This document shows positions 1 through 7,833 of a stretch of DNA of 64,000 bases, piece after piece. Under the pieces are notes generated by a model. The model searched no databases. It saw only the letters and a list, made by a program, of their open reading frames with translations, and was not told the origin of the DNA. The DNA is taken from positions 186,001-250,000 of the forward strand of contig NZ_SDPO01000003.1 in the NCBI RefSeq assembly GCF_004134865.1, written 5' to 3'. Every line of letters begins with the position of its first letter. Position 1 is the first letter of the stretch. This DNA comes from Agromyces fucosus. Lineage in GTDB: Bacteria; Actinomycetota; Actinomycetes; Actinomycetales; Microbacteriaceae. The position numbers and the translations under genes were made by a program.

Positions 1-1
1 C

Positions 2-376
2 GCCGACATCCGCACGGGCATCCTCATCACGGTGATCGGCTCGTTCCTCATGGTCGCGAGCTCGGTCGGCGTGAACCAGGCCGCGGGCATCCTCGACCGC
101 GGCGAGCTGTACCGCTCGCTCGACATGCTCGGCATGCCGACGCCGACCATGGACGCCGCGCGGCGCCGCGCGGTCATGTCGCCGCTGCGCATCACGGCGC
201 TCGGGTCGGCGGTGACCGCCGCCGTCGTGATGCTGCCGCTCACGGGCGCCGCGATCATCGTCGCGCCGCTGTCGCTCGCGGTCATCGCCGGCGTGCTCGC
301 CGCGGGCATCGGGGTCGTGTGGCTCGGCCTCCTCGCGACGAAGCCCATGCTCGAGCGGGCGGCGGCGGGCGCCTGA
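2..376 (+). CDS. Permease, C-terminal part (FtsX-like membrane protein), truncated by window edge
   Basis: This is the 3' end of a gene that begins before the window; reading frame 2 is open from the first bases to a stop at 374-376. The 124 visible residues hold about three membrane segments. The stretch reading YRSLDMLGMP, followed by a basic loop, resembles the cytoplasmic loop before the last helices of FtsX/MacB-type ABC permeases, where a motif like this couples to the ATPase. The identification rests only on this topology and loop, so a different polytopic protein is possible. A GTG at 32 is in frame but is unlikely to be the real start. Confidence 0.5.
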   Translation, partial: ADIRTGILITVIGSFLMVASSVGVNQAAGILDRGELYRSLDMLGMPTPTMDAARRRAVMSPLRITALGSAVTAAVVMLPLTGAAIIVAPLSLAVIAGVLAAGIGVVWLGLLATKPMLERAAAGA

Positions 377-405
377 GCCGCCGCCGCCACTGAGCAACGC
401 CACGA

Positions 406-888
406 TCAGACGCGTGTCATCGTCGACGGGTAACCGCCGTCGCCCGGGTAGACCCAGGCCCCGTCGACGACCCGGTCGTCCGCGCTGAAGGTGCCCCGGA
501 AGTAGGCGGGACTTCCCTTCGCGCCGCCCCAGATCGTGAGCACGTCGCCGACGAGCTCGTAGACGTAGTCGAGCGTGTTGCCCGCCGAGTCGTAGAAGCG
601 CGAGACGACGTCGGCGCCCGCGGGTTCGCCGAACGGGTGCAGGTGGCCGATCACCTCCAGGCCGGTGATCGGCTGCCCGAACTGGCTGAGCTCGACGTGC
701 TGCAGCAGGAAATGGCCGCCCTGCATCCACTCGTAGCGAACAGTGCCCTCTGCGCCGCCGGTCACCGTCCAGGTGCCGACGAGTCGGTCGAGCGCTCGCA
801 CCTCGAGCGAGGGCACCTGCGGTTCGCCGAGTCCGAAGGCGTCGATGTCGCCCGTGGTCGGGTCGGTGGTCGCGGTGTCGTCGTTCAT
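406..888 (-). CDS. DUF1579-like protein of unknown function
   Basis: The 160-residue product starts at ATG 888, preceded by an AGAGG ribosome binding site; the frame stays open upstream but has no better start. It contains the phrases LVGTWTVTGG, YEWMQGGHFLLQ and YFRGTFSADDRVVDGAW, which match the lipocalin-like DUF1579 fold in which a beta barrel holds repeated W and G positions. No signal peptide or membrane segment is seen, so it is probably cytoplasmic. The biochemical role of the family is not known. It faces away from the DUF998 gene, from which it is separated by about 180 bases. Confidence 0.7.
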   Translation of the reverse strand: MNDDTATTDPTTGDIDAFGLGEPQVPSLEVRALDRLVGTWTVTGGAEGTVRYEWMQGGHFLLQHVELSQFGQPITGLEVIGHLHPFGEPAGADVVSRFYDSAGNTLDYVYELVGDVLTIWGGAKGSPAYFRGTFSADDRVVDGAWVYPGDGGYPSTMTRV

Positions 889-1070
889 GGTCGTTCCTCT
901 CGTTCGCGGCGCACCGGTCTGCGCCGTCACGGATACCTCGGAGCCGGCGTCCCGGCCTTGACATCCGGGCCGGAGATCTCCCCGACGAATCTCGGCGGCG
1001 ATGTCAAGACGGTGTCGGCGACTCCGAGGTAGCGGTACAGGAACGATTCCGAACCCACCGGGAGGACACC

Positions 1071-1730
1071 ATGACCGCACACCTCGACCACCGGGCACGC
1101 GCCGAGTCGCCGACCGGCGCTCGACGCGAGTCCACTCGCCGCCTCGCAGCGGCCGCCGCGCTCGCCGGCCCGCTCTTCTACGCCTCGGCGATCATCCAGA
1201 TGCTCACGCGGCCCGGCTTCGACCTGCGCGTGCACCCCATCAGCCAGCTCTCCACCGGGACGCTCGGGTGGATCCAGATCGCGACGTTCGTGCTCACTGG
1301 CCTCGGCGTGATCGCCCTCGCGATCGTGCACCGCCGGGTCGTCGTCGAAGGGTTGGGCAGACGTGCCGCGCCGCTCTTCATCGGCATCTTCGGCGCCGGG
1401 TTCGTCGCGGCCGGGTGCTTCACGATGGATCCGCAGCTCGGCTTCCCGCTCGGAGCGCCGCAGGGAGTCGTGCCGATGTCGTGGCACTCGGTCGTGCACT
1501 CGGCGGCCGCCGCGATCGCGTTCACCGCGCTCGCGGTCGCCTGCATCGTGCTGCTCGTCCGCGACATCCGTCGCCGCGCGGTCTGGCCTGCCATCGGCAA
1601 CGGTGTGACCGCCCTGGTGCTGCTGCTGCCCGTCACCCCGGAGAGTGCGAGCGTGCAGGTCGCGCTCACCGGCGTCATCGCCTTCACGTGGACGACGCTG
1701 GTCGCGCTGAGACTCCGACGGGCCGCGTGA
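1071..1730 (+). CDS. DUF998 membrane protein
   Basis: The 219-residue integral membrane protein has about six hydrophobic helices and the family signature HPISQLSTG after the first helix, then TMDPQLGFP and WHSVVHSAAA in the middle, which are typical of DUF998. The start ATG at 1071 follows a GGGAGGAC ribosome binding site. The family has no settled function. A basic N-terminal tail of about 25 residues precedes the first helix and is probably cytoplasmic. It lies upstream of the DGPF-sigma factor pair in the same direction, with 67 bases between, so co-transcription is possible but not shown. Confidence 0.75.
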   Translation: MTAHLDHRARAESPTGARRESTRRLAAAAALAGPLFYASAIIQMLTRPGFDLRVHPISQLSTGTLGWIQIATFVLTGLGVIALAIVHRRVVVEGLGRRAAPLFIGIFGAGFVAAGCFTMDPQLGFPLGAPQGVVPMSWHSVVHSAAAAIAFTALAVACIVLLVRDIRRRAVWPAIGNGVTALVLLLPVTPESASVQVALTGVIAFTWTTLVALRLRRAA

Positions 1731-1797
1731 CCCCTCGATCCCCATCATCGATTCGAATAGCGTGGCGTCGACGGCGCCTTCTGGAAGGACATCGCTC

Positions 1798-2166
1798 ATG
1801 AAGTTCCTCGTGCTCAGCTACACCCCGGCCGCCGACTGGGACGCGGCGACCGCCGACACCCCGTCGGAGGAGGCGCTCGCCGCCTTCGCCGCCTACCAGG
1901 AATTCGAGGCGGAGCTGCGCGAAACCGGCGAGTTCGTGACGAGCGAGGGCCTCGGTCACCCCGCCGTGACCACCACGGTGCGCAGGACCGAGTCCGGCGT
2001 GGTCGCCACCGACGGTCCGTTCGCCGAATTGAAAGAGGTGCTCGCGAGCTTCGCCGTGATCGACGTCGCGAGCCTCGAACGGGCCCGCGACATCGTCAGT
2101 CGAATGGTCGTCGTACTCGGCGAGCCGATGGAGATCCGTCCGATCATGGGCGACGACTTCGCCTGA
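1798..2166 (+). CDS. YciI/DGPF-domain protein, partner of the following ECF sigma factor
   Basis: The 122-residue cytoplasmic protein begins at ATG 1798 behind a GGAAGGA ribosome binding site. It carries the hallmark TDGPFAELKE in its second half, which names the DGPF subgroup of the YCII family (ferredoxin-like alpha/beta barrel fold). Its stop codon overlaps the start of the sigma factor by one base, so the two are translationally coupled. Genes of this type are the conserved neighbours of ECF42 sigma factors and are reported as likely targets or partners of them; the enzymatic role is unknown. A TAGCGT at 1758-1763 could be the -10 element. Confidence 0.85.
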   Translation: MKFLVLSYTPAADWDAATADTPSEEALAAFAAYQEFEAELRETGEFVTSEGLGHPAVTTTVRRTESGVVATDGPFAELKEVLASFAVIDVASLERARDIVSRMVVVLGEPMEIRPIMGDDFA

Positions 2167-3431
2167 TGCCCGGTGACCGGGTGATCGAGCACCTGCTGCG
2201 CTCCGAGGCGCCGCAGGTGCTCGGCGCGATCGTGCGTCGATTCGGCCGCTTCGACGTGGCCGAGGACGCCGTGCAGGAGGCGCTCATCGCGGCGAGTCGG
2301 CAATGGCCGGCCCAGGGTGTTCCCGAGGAACCCCGCAGCTGGCTCATCCGCGTCGCCTACCGCAGGATGATCGATCTGCTCCGCTCCGAGCAGGCCGCGC
2401 ACCGCCGGGAGGAGGAGGCCGCGGCATCCGACCCCTCGCTCTTCGACCCGAACACGCCGGGGCCGGCGGTCGTCGATCACGACGACAGCCTGCACCTGCT
2501 CGTGCTGTGCTGTCACCCGGCGCTCAGCGCGGGCTCGCAGATCGCGCTGACGCTGCGAGCCGTCGGGGGACTCACGACGGCGGAGATCGCGCACGCCTAC
2601 GGCGTCTCCGAACCGACCATGGCCGTGCGCATCAGCCGTGCCAAGCAACAGCTGCGGAAGGCGGGTGCCCGGTTCGAGCTTCCGCCCGACGGCGACCGGC
2701 GCGCCCGCATCGACGCCGTCATGCGGGTGCTGTACCTGATCTTCAACGAGGGCTACACCGTCAGCTCCGGCGATGAGCTCGGCCGTCGCGACCTCACGGA
2801 CGAGGCGATCAGGCTGGCCAGGATGCTGCAGCGCATGCTGCCGGCCGAGCCCGAACCCGAGGGGCTCACGGCGTTGATGCTGCTCACCGAGGCTCGACGC
2901 GCGGCGCGAACGGATGCCTCAGGCCAACTCGTGCCGATGGCCGACCAGGACCGCGGGCGATGGGACACGGAGATGATCGAGGAGGGCAAGGCGCTCATCG
3001 AGCGAGCGTGGGGTCGCCGGAGCGTCGGCACGTATCAGCTGCAGGCCGCGATCGCCGCCATGCACGTCGAGGCCGCCTCCGTCGACGCGACCGACTGGCC
3101 GCAGATCGCCGCGCTCTACCTCGGGCTCGAACAGCTCGAACCCACCGCTCCGGTGCGCCTCTCCCGGGTCGTCGCCGTCGCCCACGCCTACGGCGCGACG
3201 CGCGGCCTCGCCCTCCTCGACGACCTCGACCGTGCCCACGGCCTCTCGGAGGATCCGCTCGTGAGTGGACGGGTGCGCGCGGTCCGCGCACATCTCCTGG
3301 GCCGCGCCGGCGACCACGAGCTCGCCGGCGAGGAGTTCAGGGCGGCCGCGGCGATGACCGGGAACCTCATCGAGCAGCACTACCTGGAAGACCGGGCCGA
3401 GCGGATGGAAGTACGCTCGAAGCATGAGTGA
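2166..3431 (+). CDS. ECF42-type RNA polymerase sigma factor with C-terminal TPR-like extension
   Basis: The 421-residue protein is much longer than a normal ECF sigma factor (about 180 residues). The first 175 residues hold sigma region 2 (FDVAEDAVQEALIAA, PRSWLIRVAYRRMID) and region 4 (LTTAEIAHAYGVSEPTMAVRISRAKQQL). The rest is an alpha-helical extension with phrases such as YLIFNEGY and LARML that are characteristic of ECF42, where this part folds as tetratricopeptide-like repeats and is needed for activity. No anti-sigma factor gene lies beside it, as is usual for this group. Start ATG 2166 overlaps the stop of the DGPF gene; the stop overlaps the next start by 8 bases. Confidence 0.9.
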   Translation: MPGDRVIEHLLRSEAPQVLGAIVRRFGRFDVAEDAVQEALIAASRQWPAQGVPEEPRSWLIRVAYRRMIDLLRSEQAAHRREEEAAASDPSLFDPNTPGPAVVDHDDSLHLLVLCCHPALSAGSQIALTLRAVGGLTTAEIAHAYGVSEPTMAVRISRAKQQLRKAGARFELPPDGDRRARIDAVMRVLYLIFNEGYTVSSGDELGRRDLTDEAIRLARMLQRMLPAEPEPEGLTALMLLTEARRAARTDASGQLVPMADQDRGRWDTEMIEEGKALIERAWGRRSVGTYQLQAAIAAMHVEAASVDATDWPQIAALYLGLEQLEPTAPVRLSRVVAVAHAYGATRGLALLDDLDRAHGLSEDPLVSGRVRAVRAHLLGRAGDHELAGEEFRAAAAMTGNLIEQHYLEDRAERMEVRSKHE

Positions 3432-3765
3432 CGGGTCCTTCGACGAACGAGATGCCGCGATGAGCGAGCTGCTCGGCATCCGGTCCAGCATCGACAACAT
3501 CGACGCGGCGCTCATCCACCTGCTCGCCGAGCGCTTCAAGTTCACCCAGCAGGTCGGCCGGCTCAAGGCGACGCACGGCTTGCCGCCGAGCGATCCCGAC
3601 CGCGAGCGGCGTCAGATCGCCCGGCTCCGGAACCTCGCGATCGACGCGCACCTCGACCCGGCCTTCGCCGAGAAGTGGTTCAACTTCGTCGTCGCCGAGG
3701 TGATCCAGCACCACGAAGAGCTCGCCAACGGCGCGGCGGCACCCGGCGCCGCCGACGAGCTGTGA
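3424..3765 (+). CDS. Chorismate mutase, AroQ type
   Basis: The 113-residue all-helical protein matches the AroQ class. It has an N-terminal helix with the motif IRSSIDNIDAALIHLLAERF, followed by QQVGRLKATHGLPPSDPDRERRQ and a C-terminal helix ending near VIQHHEE. Arg in helix 1, Lys in GRLK and the RER region correspond to the chorismate-binding basic residues of this fold. It would convert chorismate to prephenate for phenylalanine and tyrosine synthesis. Monofunctional enzymes of this size are normal in Actinobacteria. The ATG at 3424 lies inside the end of the sigma factor gene (8-base overlap). The stop falls in the first unit of a 14-base tandem repeat. Confidence 0.88.
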   Translation: MSDGSFDERDAAMSELLGIRSSIDNIDAALIHLLAERFKFTQQVGRLKATHGLPPSDPDRERRQIARLRNLAIDAHLDPAFAEKWFNFVVAEVIQHHEELANGAAAPGAADEL

Positions 3766-3812
3766 GCCCCGAACTGTGAGCCACGAACGATGAGCTCCGA
3801 GCTGTGAGCTGG
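3757..3812 (+). repeat. Four tandem 14-base units around a stop and a start codon
   Basis: Units GAGCTGTGAGCCCC, GAACTGTGAGCCAC, GAACGATGAGCTCC and GAGCTGTGAGCTGG follow each other without a gap. The first holds the stop codon of the chorismate mutase gene; the last holds the GTG start of the SDR gene. Each unit carries a GTG- or ATG-AGC triplet pair, but a 14-base period puts each possible start in a different frame. Confidence 0.85.
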
Positions 3813-4724
3813 TACCCGACGGCGATGCCGTCGCAAGCGGGCAAGCGGTATCTCGTCACCGGTGCGAACGCGGGCATCGGCTTCTTCACGGCGGCACGGC
3901 TCGCGGGCGCGGGCGCGCACGTCGTGCTCGCCGGCCGCAGCCCGGAGCGGCTCGAGGCGGCGATGGCGGCGATCCGCGGCGCGCGCCCCGAGGCATCCGT
4001 CGAACCGCTCGTCATCGACACGGCCTCGCTCGACTCGGTGCGGGCGGGTGCGTCCCGACTGCTGCACCGCCCGCCGTTCGACGGTGTCGTGGCCAACGCG
4101 GGCATGGTGCACACGCCCGACCAGCGCCTCGAGTCGCCCGACGGCAACGAGCTCGTGCTCGCGACGAACGTGCTCGGCCACTTCGCCCTGCTCGCGCAGC
4201 TGCTGCCGAACCTCGCGCCGGGCGGGCGCATCGTCATGCTCGGGTCGCTGTCGAGCCGGCTCTCGACGTTCCGCATCGACGACCTGCAGCTCGAGCGGGG
4301 CTACGACCCCTGGCGGGCCTACGCGCAGTCGAAGATCGCCACGCAGGTGTTCGCCTTCGAGCTCGATCGGCGGCTTCGAGCCGAGGATGCACCGCTCTCG
4401 AGCCTCGTCGCCCACCCGGGCTACTCGGTCGGCGGCAGGACCCCGCGAGTGCCAGGCGTCAACGAGCCGTCGACCGGCAAGCGATTCCGCGACGCGTTGC
4501 AGGGGGCGTGGGCGCAGGGCAAGCACCGCGGCGCCGAAGTGCCGCTGCATGCGCTCACCGCGCCGGGCGTCGAGGGAGGCCAGTTCTGGGGGCCGCGGTG
4601 GTCGACGAAGGGCGCGCCCGCACTGCAGACGCCGACGCGCACCTCGACGGATGCCGCGATCGGCGCCCGATTCTGGGCGTTCGCCGAGCAGGCCACCGGC
4701 ACGACGTTCACCGTCGGCGCATGA
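3804..4724 (+). CDS. Short-chain dehydrogenase/reductase
   Basis: The 306-residue oxidoreductase has the NAD(P)-binding motif TGANAGIG near residues 19-26, the NAG motif in the central strand, and the catalytic pair Tyr173 and Lys177 in YAQSK, with a preceding Ser-rich strand (MLGSLSS). Length and motifs fit the classical/retinol-dehydrogenase-like SDR group often annotated SDR family NAD(P)-dependent oxidoreductase. The substrate cannot be told. The GTG start lies in the last copy of a tandem 14-base repeat and lacks an obvious strong ribosome binding site; no in-frame ATG upstream is better. Its stop overlaps the next start as ATGA. Confidence 0.88.
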   Translation: MSWYPTAMPSQAGKRYLVTGANAGIGFFTAARLAGAGAHVVLAGRSPERLEAAMAAIRGARPEASVEPLVIDTASLDSVRAGASRLLHRPPFDGVVANAGMVHTPDQRLESPDGNELVLATNVLGHFALLAQLLPNLAPGGRIVMLGSLSSRLSTFRIDDLQLERGYDPWRAYAQSKIATQVFAFELDRRLRAEDAPLSSLVAHPGYSVGGRTPRVPGVNEPSTGKRFRDALQGAWAQGKHRGAEVPLHALTAPGVEGGQFWGPRWSTKGAPALQTPTRTSTDAAIGARFWAFAEQATGTTFTVGA

Positions 4725-4915
4725 GCGAGCCCGCCGAGAAGCCGCGGTTCTTCGCACGGCCGAAAGTGCGCCGCATCCTCTCGCGCACCGTGGTCGCCGT
4801 CGGCATCGTGCTCGCCGTGATCGGCGTCGTCTCGGGCCGCTACGGGTGGCTCTTCGCGGGCATCATCGTCGTCGGCCTCGGCGCCGCGATGGGGCCGGGG
4901 CGCATCCGCCGCTGA
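4721..4915 (+). CDS. Small two-helix membrane protein
   Basis: The 64-residue product starts at ATG 4721, which overlaps the SDR stop as ATGA, so it is probably translated by coupling. A basic N-terminus (FFARPKVRRILSR) is followed by two closely spaced hydrophobic helices and a basic end. No known family is recognised. Position and coupling suggest that it is made together with the SDR, but nothing in the sequence gives a function. Confidence 0.6.
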   Translation: MSEPAEKPRFFARPKVRRILSRTVVAVGIVLAVIGVVSGRYGWLFAGIIVVGLGAAMGPGRIRR

Positions 4916-4936
4916 GCCCAGGGCCGGTACGCCGGC

Positions 4937-5482
4937 TCAGCTGAGCACCACGGTCGTCGGCACGGGGTTCTGGAAGAGATCGAGCACCGGGCAGTGCGCG
5001 TCGACGGTCTCGCGGAGCGTCTCGTAGCGGTCGGCGCTCTCGGGGCCACGGAGGTTCACGACGAGTCGCACCTGGCTGAAGCCGGCCCGCACCGACTCGT
5101 CGATGCCGAACAGCTTGCGTGCGTCGAGGTCGCCCTCGGCCGTGATCTCGATGTCGTCGACCTGGATACCGAGAGCGCCGGCGTACAGGCGGTAGACCAC
5201 GATCTGGCAGGAGATGAGCGCGGCGAGGGCATACTCAACGGGGCTCGCGGCCACGTCGTCGCCGGCGAGGGCGGCGGGCTCGTCGACCTCGAAGCGGTGG
5301 CGGCCGGCGGTGATCGCGGTCGCGACGGCACCGGTGCCGCGGCCGGTCACGGTGTAGGTGAGGTGGGCGGCGTCGGGAGTGCGCTCGATGCGGTCGGCCC
5401 ATGCGGCGCCGGCTGCGGCGAGCCGCTCTGCACGCTCCGCAGGCGGGAAGACGGTCGTGGCGGTGTCGTCGAGGAGTATCAT
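4937..5482 (-). CDS. OsmC family peroxiredoxin-like protein
   Basis: The 181-residue protein has the two family cysteines: one in ALISCQ in the middle and one in AHCPVLDLF near the end. OsmC/Ohr proteins use such a pair to reduce organic hydroperoxides, and the phrase SPVEYALAALISC is typical of the OsmC branch. I chose ATG 5482; the open frame extends 19 codons further upstream but with no support. No signal peptide, so cytoplasmic. It ends convergently against the small membrane protein gene, 21 bases away. Confidence 0.88.
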   Translation of the reverse strand: MILLDDTATTVFPPAERAERLAAAGAAWADRIERTPDAAHLTYTVTGRGTGAVATAITAGRHRFEVDEPAALAGDDVAASPVEYALAALISCQIVVYRLYAGALGIQVDDIEITAEGDLDARKLFGIDESVRAGFSQVRLVVNLRGPESADRYETLRETVDAHCPVLDLFQNPVPTTVVLS

Positions 5483-5588
5483 GCCCGAACGATATGGGGC
5501 GAGCGAGGCGGACTGCTCGCGGCGTGTCACCCGGCGCAACGGATCGTCACACGGCGACGACGAGTCGACGCGGCCGCGGCCGCCGCAG

Positions 5589-6812
5589 CTACGCGGTCAG
5601 CGTCGCGAGCACGCGCGGCCAGGCGCCGTCGAGGTCGGCGAGCACGAGGTCGGCACGAAGGCCGGGCCCGATCGCGCCCCGGTCGCCGAGCCCGACCGCC
5701 GCGGCGGGACCGCTCGTCACGAGGCCGACGGCCGCGGGCAATGAGCACGAGCCGTCGGCGGCGAGTCGCACGACCGCGCCGAGCTGGGCGTCGGGCAGGT
5801 AGTCCGAGGCGAGCGCGTCGACGAGGCCGGCCGCGATCAGCTCACCGGCTGAGACGTTGCCGGCGTGCGAGCCGCCTCGCATCGCGTTCGGGGCGCCGGC
5901 GACGACCAGGAGGCCGCGGCGCCGTGCGTGCGCGGCCGCCTCGAGCGTCGTCGGGAACTCCGCCACGGCGCCGCCGCGGTCGACGAGTTCGTCGACGTCC
6001 TGGCGGGTCGCGGGGTCGTGGCCGAACAGCCGGATGCGCCCGGCCCGCGCGAGCTCGCCGAGCCACGCGAGTGTTCGGTGCCCGACCTCGGTGCGGTCGT
6101 CCCTCGATGAGCGCCACCATTCCACATGCGTCGCCGCCTCCTCTGGCGACATCCCCTCGCCCTCGACCATCCACCGGTGCATGGTGGCGGGGTCGGCGTA
6201 CTGGCCCTGCCCGGGCGTGTGGTCTTCGTGCGAGACGACGAGTACACGATCGCCAGCCGCGGCGATCCGCGAGTCGAGGGCGGCAGCGCCGACCGCGCAG
6301 CGCACGTCGACGCGATGCAGGATCTGCATCGCAGAAGACCCCACGGCGTCGATCGCATCGGCGACGTGCTCGGCCGGCGGCGAGCCGATCGGCAGGCCGA
6401 CCGCGCTCCGCTCCTGGAACGCGACGCCCTGGAACGCCGTCGTGATGCCGGCCGCACGAACGCGACCCTCCGCGGCGGCGAGCGCGAAGCCCACCGGAAC
6501 CGACGCACCGGGCCTCGGTCGCAGCTCGCGGCCCACGGCGTCGCCGTGCACGTCGACGAGACCCGGCAGGCACATGGCGCCGCGGCCGTCGACATCGGCG
6601 CCCCCGCCCGGTGGGTGCGGCTCGATGGCCTCGATGATCCCCGAGCGCACCACGATGCGGGCATCGTCGACGATCCGGTCGGGCAGCACCGCCCGCACGT
6701 GGCCGAGCACGTAGTCGGCAGGCGGACGGCCGAGCGGCCACCCCGAGGCATCCGTGCGCTTCGCCGTCGCAGCGACGCTCGCTGCCGTCCCGGCCGCCAC
6801 CGCGGTCGTCAC
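5589..6812 (-). CDS. phnM: PhnM-like alpha-D-ribose 1-methylphosphonate 5-triphosphate diphosphatase
   Basis: The 407-residue amidohydrolase-superfamily enzyme has GLVDVHGDAVGRELRPRPGA after an N-terminal beta sandwich. This gives the PhnM form of the metal site, with HGD in place of HxH; then come SHEDHTPGQGQY and, near the end, ASDYLP with the last metal Asp. In the C-P lyase pathway PhnM releases pyrophosphate from the methylphosphonate triphosphate intermediate. The GTG start at 6812 has a GGAAGGGG site and overlaps the stop of the regulator gene as GTGA. No phnG-phnL genes are in the window, so its substrate here is uncertain. Family assignment is firm; pathway use is inferred. Confidence 0.85.
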   Translation of the reverse strand: MTTAVAAGTAASVAATAKRTDASGWPLGRPPADYVLGHVRAVLPDRIVDDARIVVRSGIIEAIEPHPPGGGADVDGRGAMCLPGLVDVHGDAVGRELRPRPGASVPVGFALAAAEGRVRAAGITTAFQGVAFQERSAVGLPIGSPPAEHVADAIDAVGSSAMQILHRVDVRCAVGAAALDSRIAAAGDRVLVVSHEDHTPGQGQYADPATMHRWMVEGEGMSPEEAATHVEWWRSSRDDRTEVGHRTLAWLGELARAGRIRLFGHDPATRQDVDELVDRGGAVAEFPTTLEAAAHARRRGLLVVAGAPNAMRGGSHAGNVSAGELIAAGLVDALASDYLPDAQLGAVVRLAADGSCSLPAAVGLVTSGPAAAVGLGDRGAIGPGLRADLVLADLDGAWPRVLATLTA

Positions 6813-7546
6813 GCCGACGCCCCTTCCGGCGGGACGTGCCCGCCGAGCTCGAACACGACGCGCATGGCATCGGCGCGGATCCACCGGCGGGTGAAGCACA
6901 GGAGCCGGCCGGTGACCCCGTCGCGGTTGACGCTCTCGACGAGCCAGACCGGGTCGCCGGTCGCGCACTCGAGGCCGTCGGCGACATCGTCCCCGGCGAC
7001 CTCGATGCTTGCGCGCGACGATGCGCGCTCCGGCGAGGCAGCGGCCATCTGCCGCAGGATCTCGTGCAGCGACGTCTCGTGGCGGATCGCCGTCGGCAGC
7101 TGCGGGAGCACGTCGAACGGCACCCACTCGTCGCCCCACGATGCCGGCAGGTCGTCGGTGAACGAGCGGCGCCGGAGCCGGTAGGCCGACTCGCCGGCGG
7201 GCCGGCCGAGGTGGCTCGCGACATCGATCGGCATCTTCAGCGGCTCGCAGGACAGCACGATGCTGCGCGGCACCGCCCCCGCCTCTCGCACGGTGCGGCT
7301 CCACGACGGAGCCCGATCCGCCGAGATGATGTAGTCGATCCGCTTCGCGGTGTAGGTGCCGCCGCCCTTGATCCGGCGCACGAGCATCCGTCGCTGGAGT
7401 TCCTGCATCGCGGCGCGCGCAGCGGCGCGGCCGACGCCGAACCGCTCGGCGATCTCGTGCTCCCCGGCTACCTTGGTGCCCGGCGGCAGCTCGGCGAACT
7501 CCGCCGCCAGCAGCTCGGCGATCTGACGGAACCTCGTCTCTGGCAT
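6809..7546 (-). CDS. GntR/HutC-type transcriptional regulator (PhnF-like)
   Basis: The 245-residue protein has an N-terminal winged helix of the GntR family (PPGTKVAGEHEIAERFGVGRAAARAAMQELQRRMLV) and a C-terminal UTRA-type ligand domain with phrases such as DEWVPFDVLP and WIRADAMRVVFELG. PhnF proteins of this build repress phosphonate genes until a ligand binds. It is coupled to phnM by a GTGA overlap and lies divergent to phnD, the usual place for a local regulator. There is no good ribosome binding site at ATG 7546. A PHO-box-like repeat ends three bases upstream, so the mRNA may be leaderless. Confidence 0.85.
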   Translation of the reverse strand: MPETRFRQIAELLAAEFAELPPGTKVAGEHEIAERFGVGRAAARAAMQELQRRMLVRRIKGGGTYTAKRIDYIISADRAPSWSRTVREAGAVPRSIVLSCEPLKMPIDVASHLGRPAGESAYRLRRRSFTDDLPASWGDEWVPFDVLPQLPTAIRHETSLHEILRQMAAASPERASSRASIEVAGDDVADGLECATGDPVWLVESVNRDGVTGRLLCFTRRWIRADAMRVVFELGGHVPPEGASA

Positions 7547-7548
7547 GC

Positions 7549-7586
7549 GGTGAAGTCTCGCCCGCCCGGGTGAACTGCAGGTGAAG
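7549..7586 (-). promoter_or_regulatory. PHO-box-like direct repeat upstream of the GntR-phnM operon
   Basis: On the minus strand the sequence reads CTTCACC at 7586-7580 and GTTCACC at 7575-7569, exactly 11 bases apart. A third CTTCACC lies at 7555-7549, 20 bases further. The PhoP (phosphate-starvation) boxes known in Streptomyces are 11-base direct repeats built on GTTCACC. The site sits just before the start codon. Confidence 0.6.
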
Positions 7587-7716
7587 TCGACGCAGCGACT
7601 CCGCCGAATCGCCGAATCGCCGTGCCGCCGCATCGCCGGACCGCGACGGCGCGACGACCCGTCGTGGACCCACGGCGGAACCTGCTCGAACAGCGGGCAC
7701 GGAGCCGCCGCCTGTG

Positions 7717-7734
7717 GTTCACCTTCCGGTAACC
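7717..7734 (+). promoter_or_regulatory. PHO-box-like direct repeat upstream of phnD
   Basis: GTTCACC at 7717-7723 is followed exactly 11 bases later by GGTAACC at 7728-7734. Five of seven positions agree, and the spacing matches the 11-base unit of actinobacterial PHO boxes. It lies 100 bases before the phnD start and opposite in direction to the box that serves the GntR-phnM operon. Confidence 0.55.
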
Positions 7735-7736
7735 AT

Positions 7737-7764
7737 GCAGCCGTCGCTCGTTGGCGGCGGCTGC
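7737..7764. promoter_or_regulatory. Strong inverted repeat in the phnD leader
   Basis: Arms GCAGCCGTCGC (7737-7747) and GCGGCGGCTGC (7754-7764) pair over 11 bases with one T-G mismatch and a 6-base loop TCGTTG. It follows the PHO-like box directly and precedes phnD by 69 bases. It could be a repressor site or a hairpin in the 5' leader; there is no T run, so a simple terminator is less likely. Confidence 0.5.
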
Positions 7765-7833
7765 CTACGTTGGGGCAACGGAACACACACAGCATGCGCC
7801 TGCACCGGGCGCAGCGGTCATGAAAGGTTTCCG

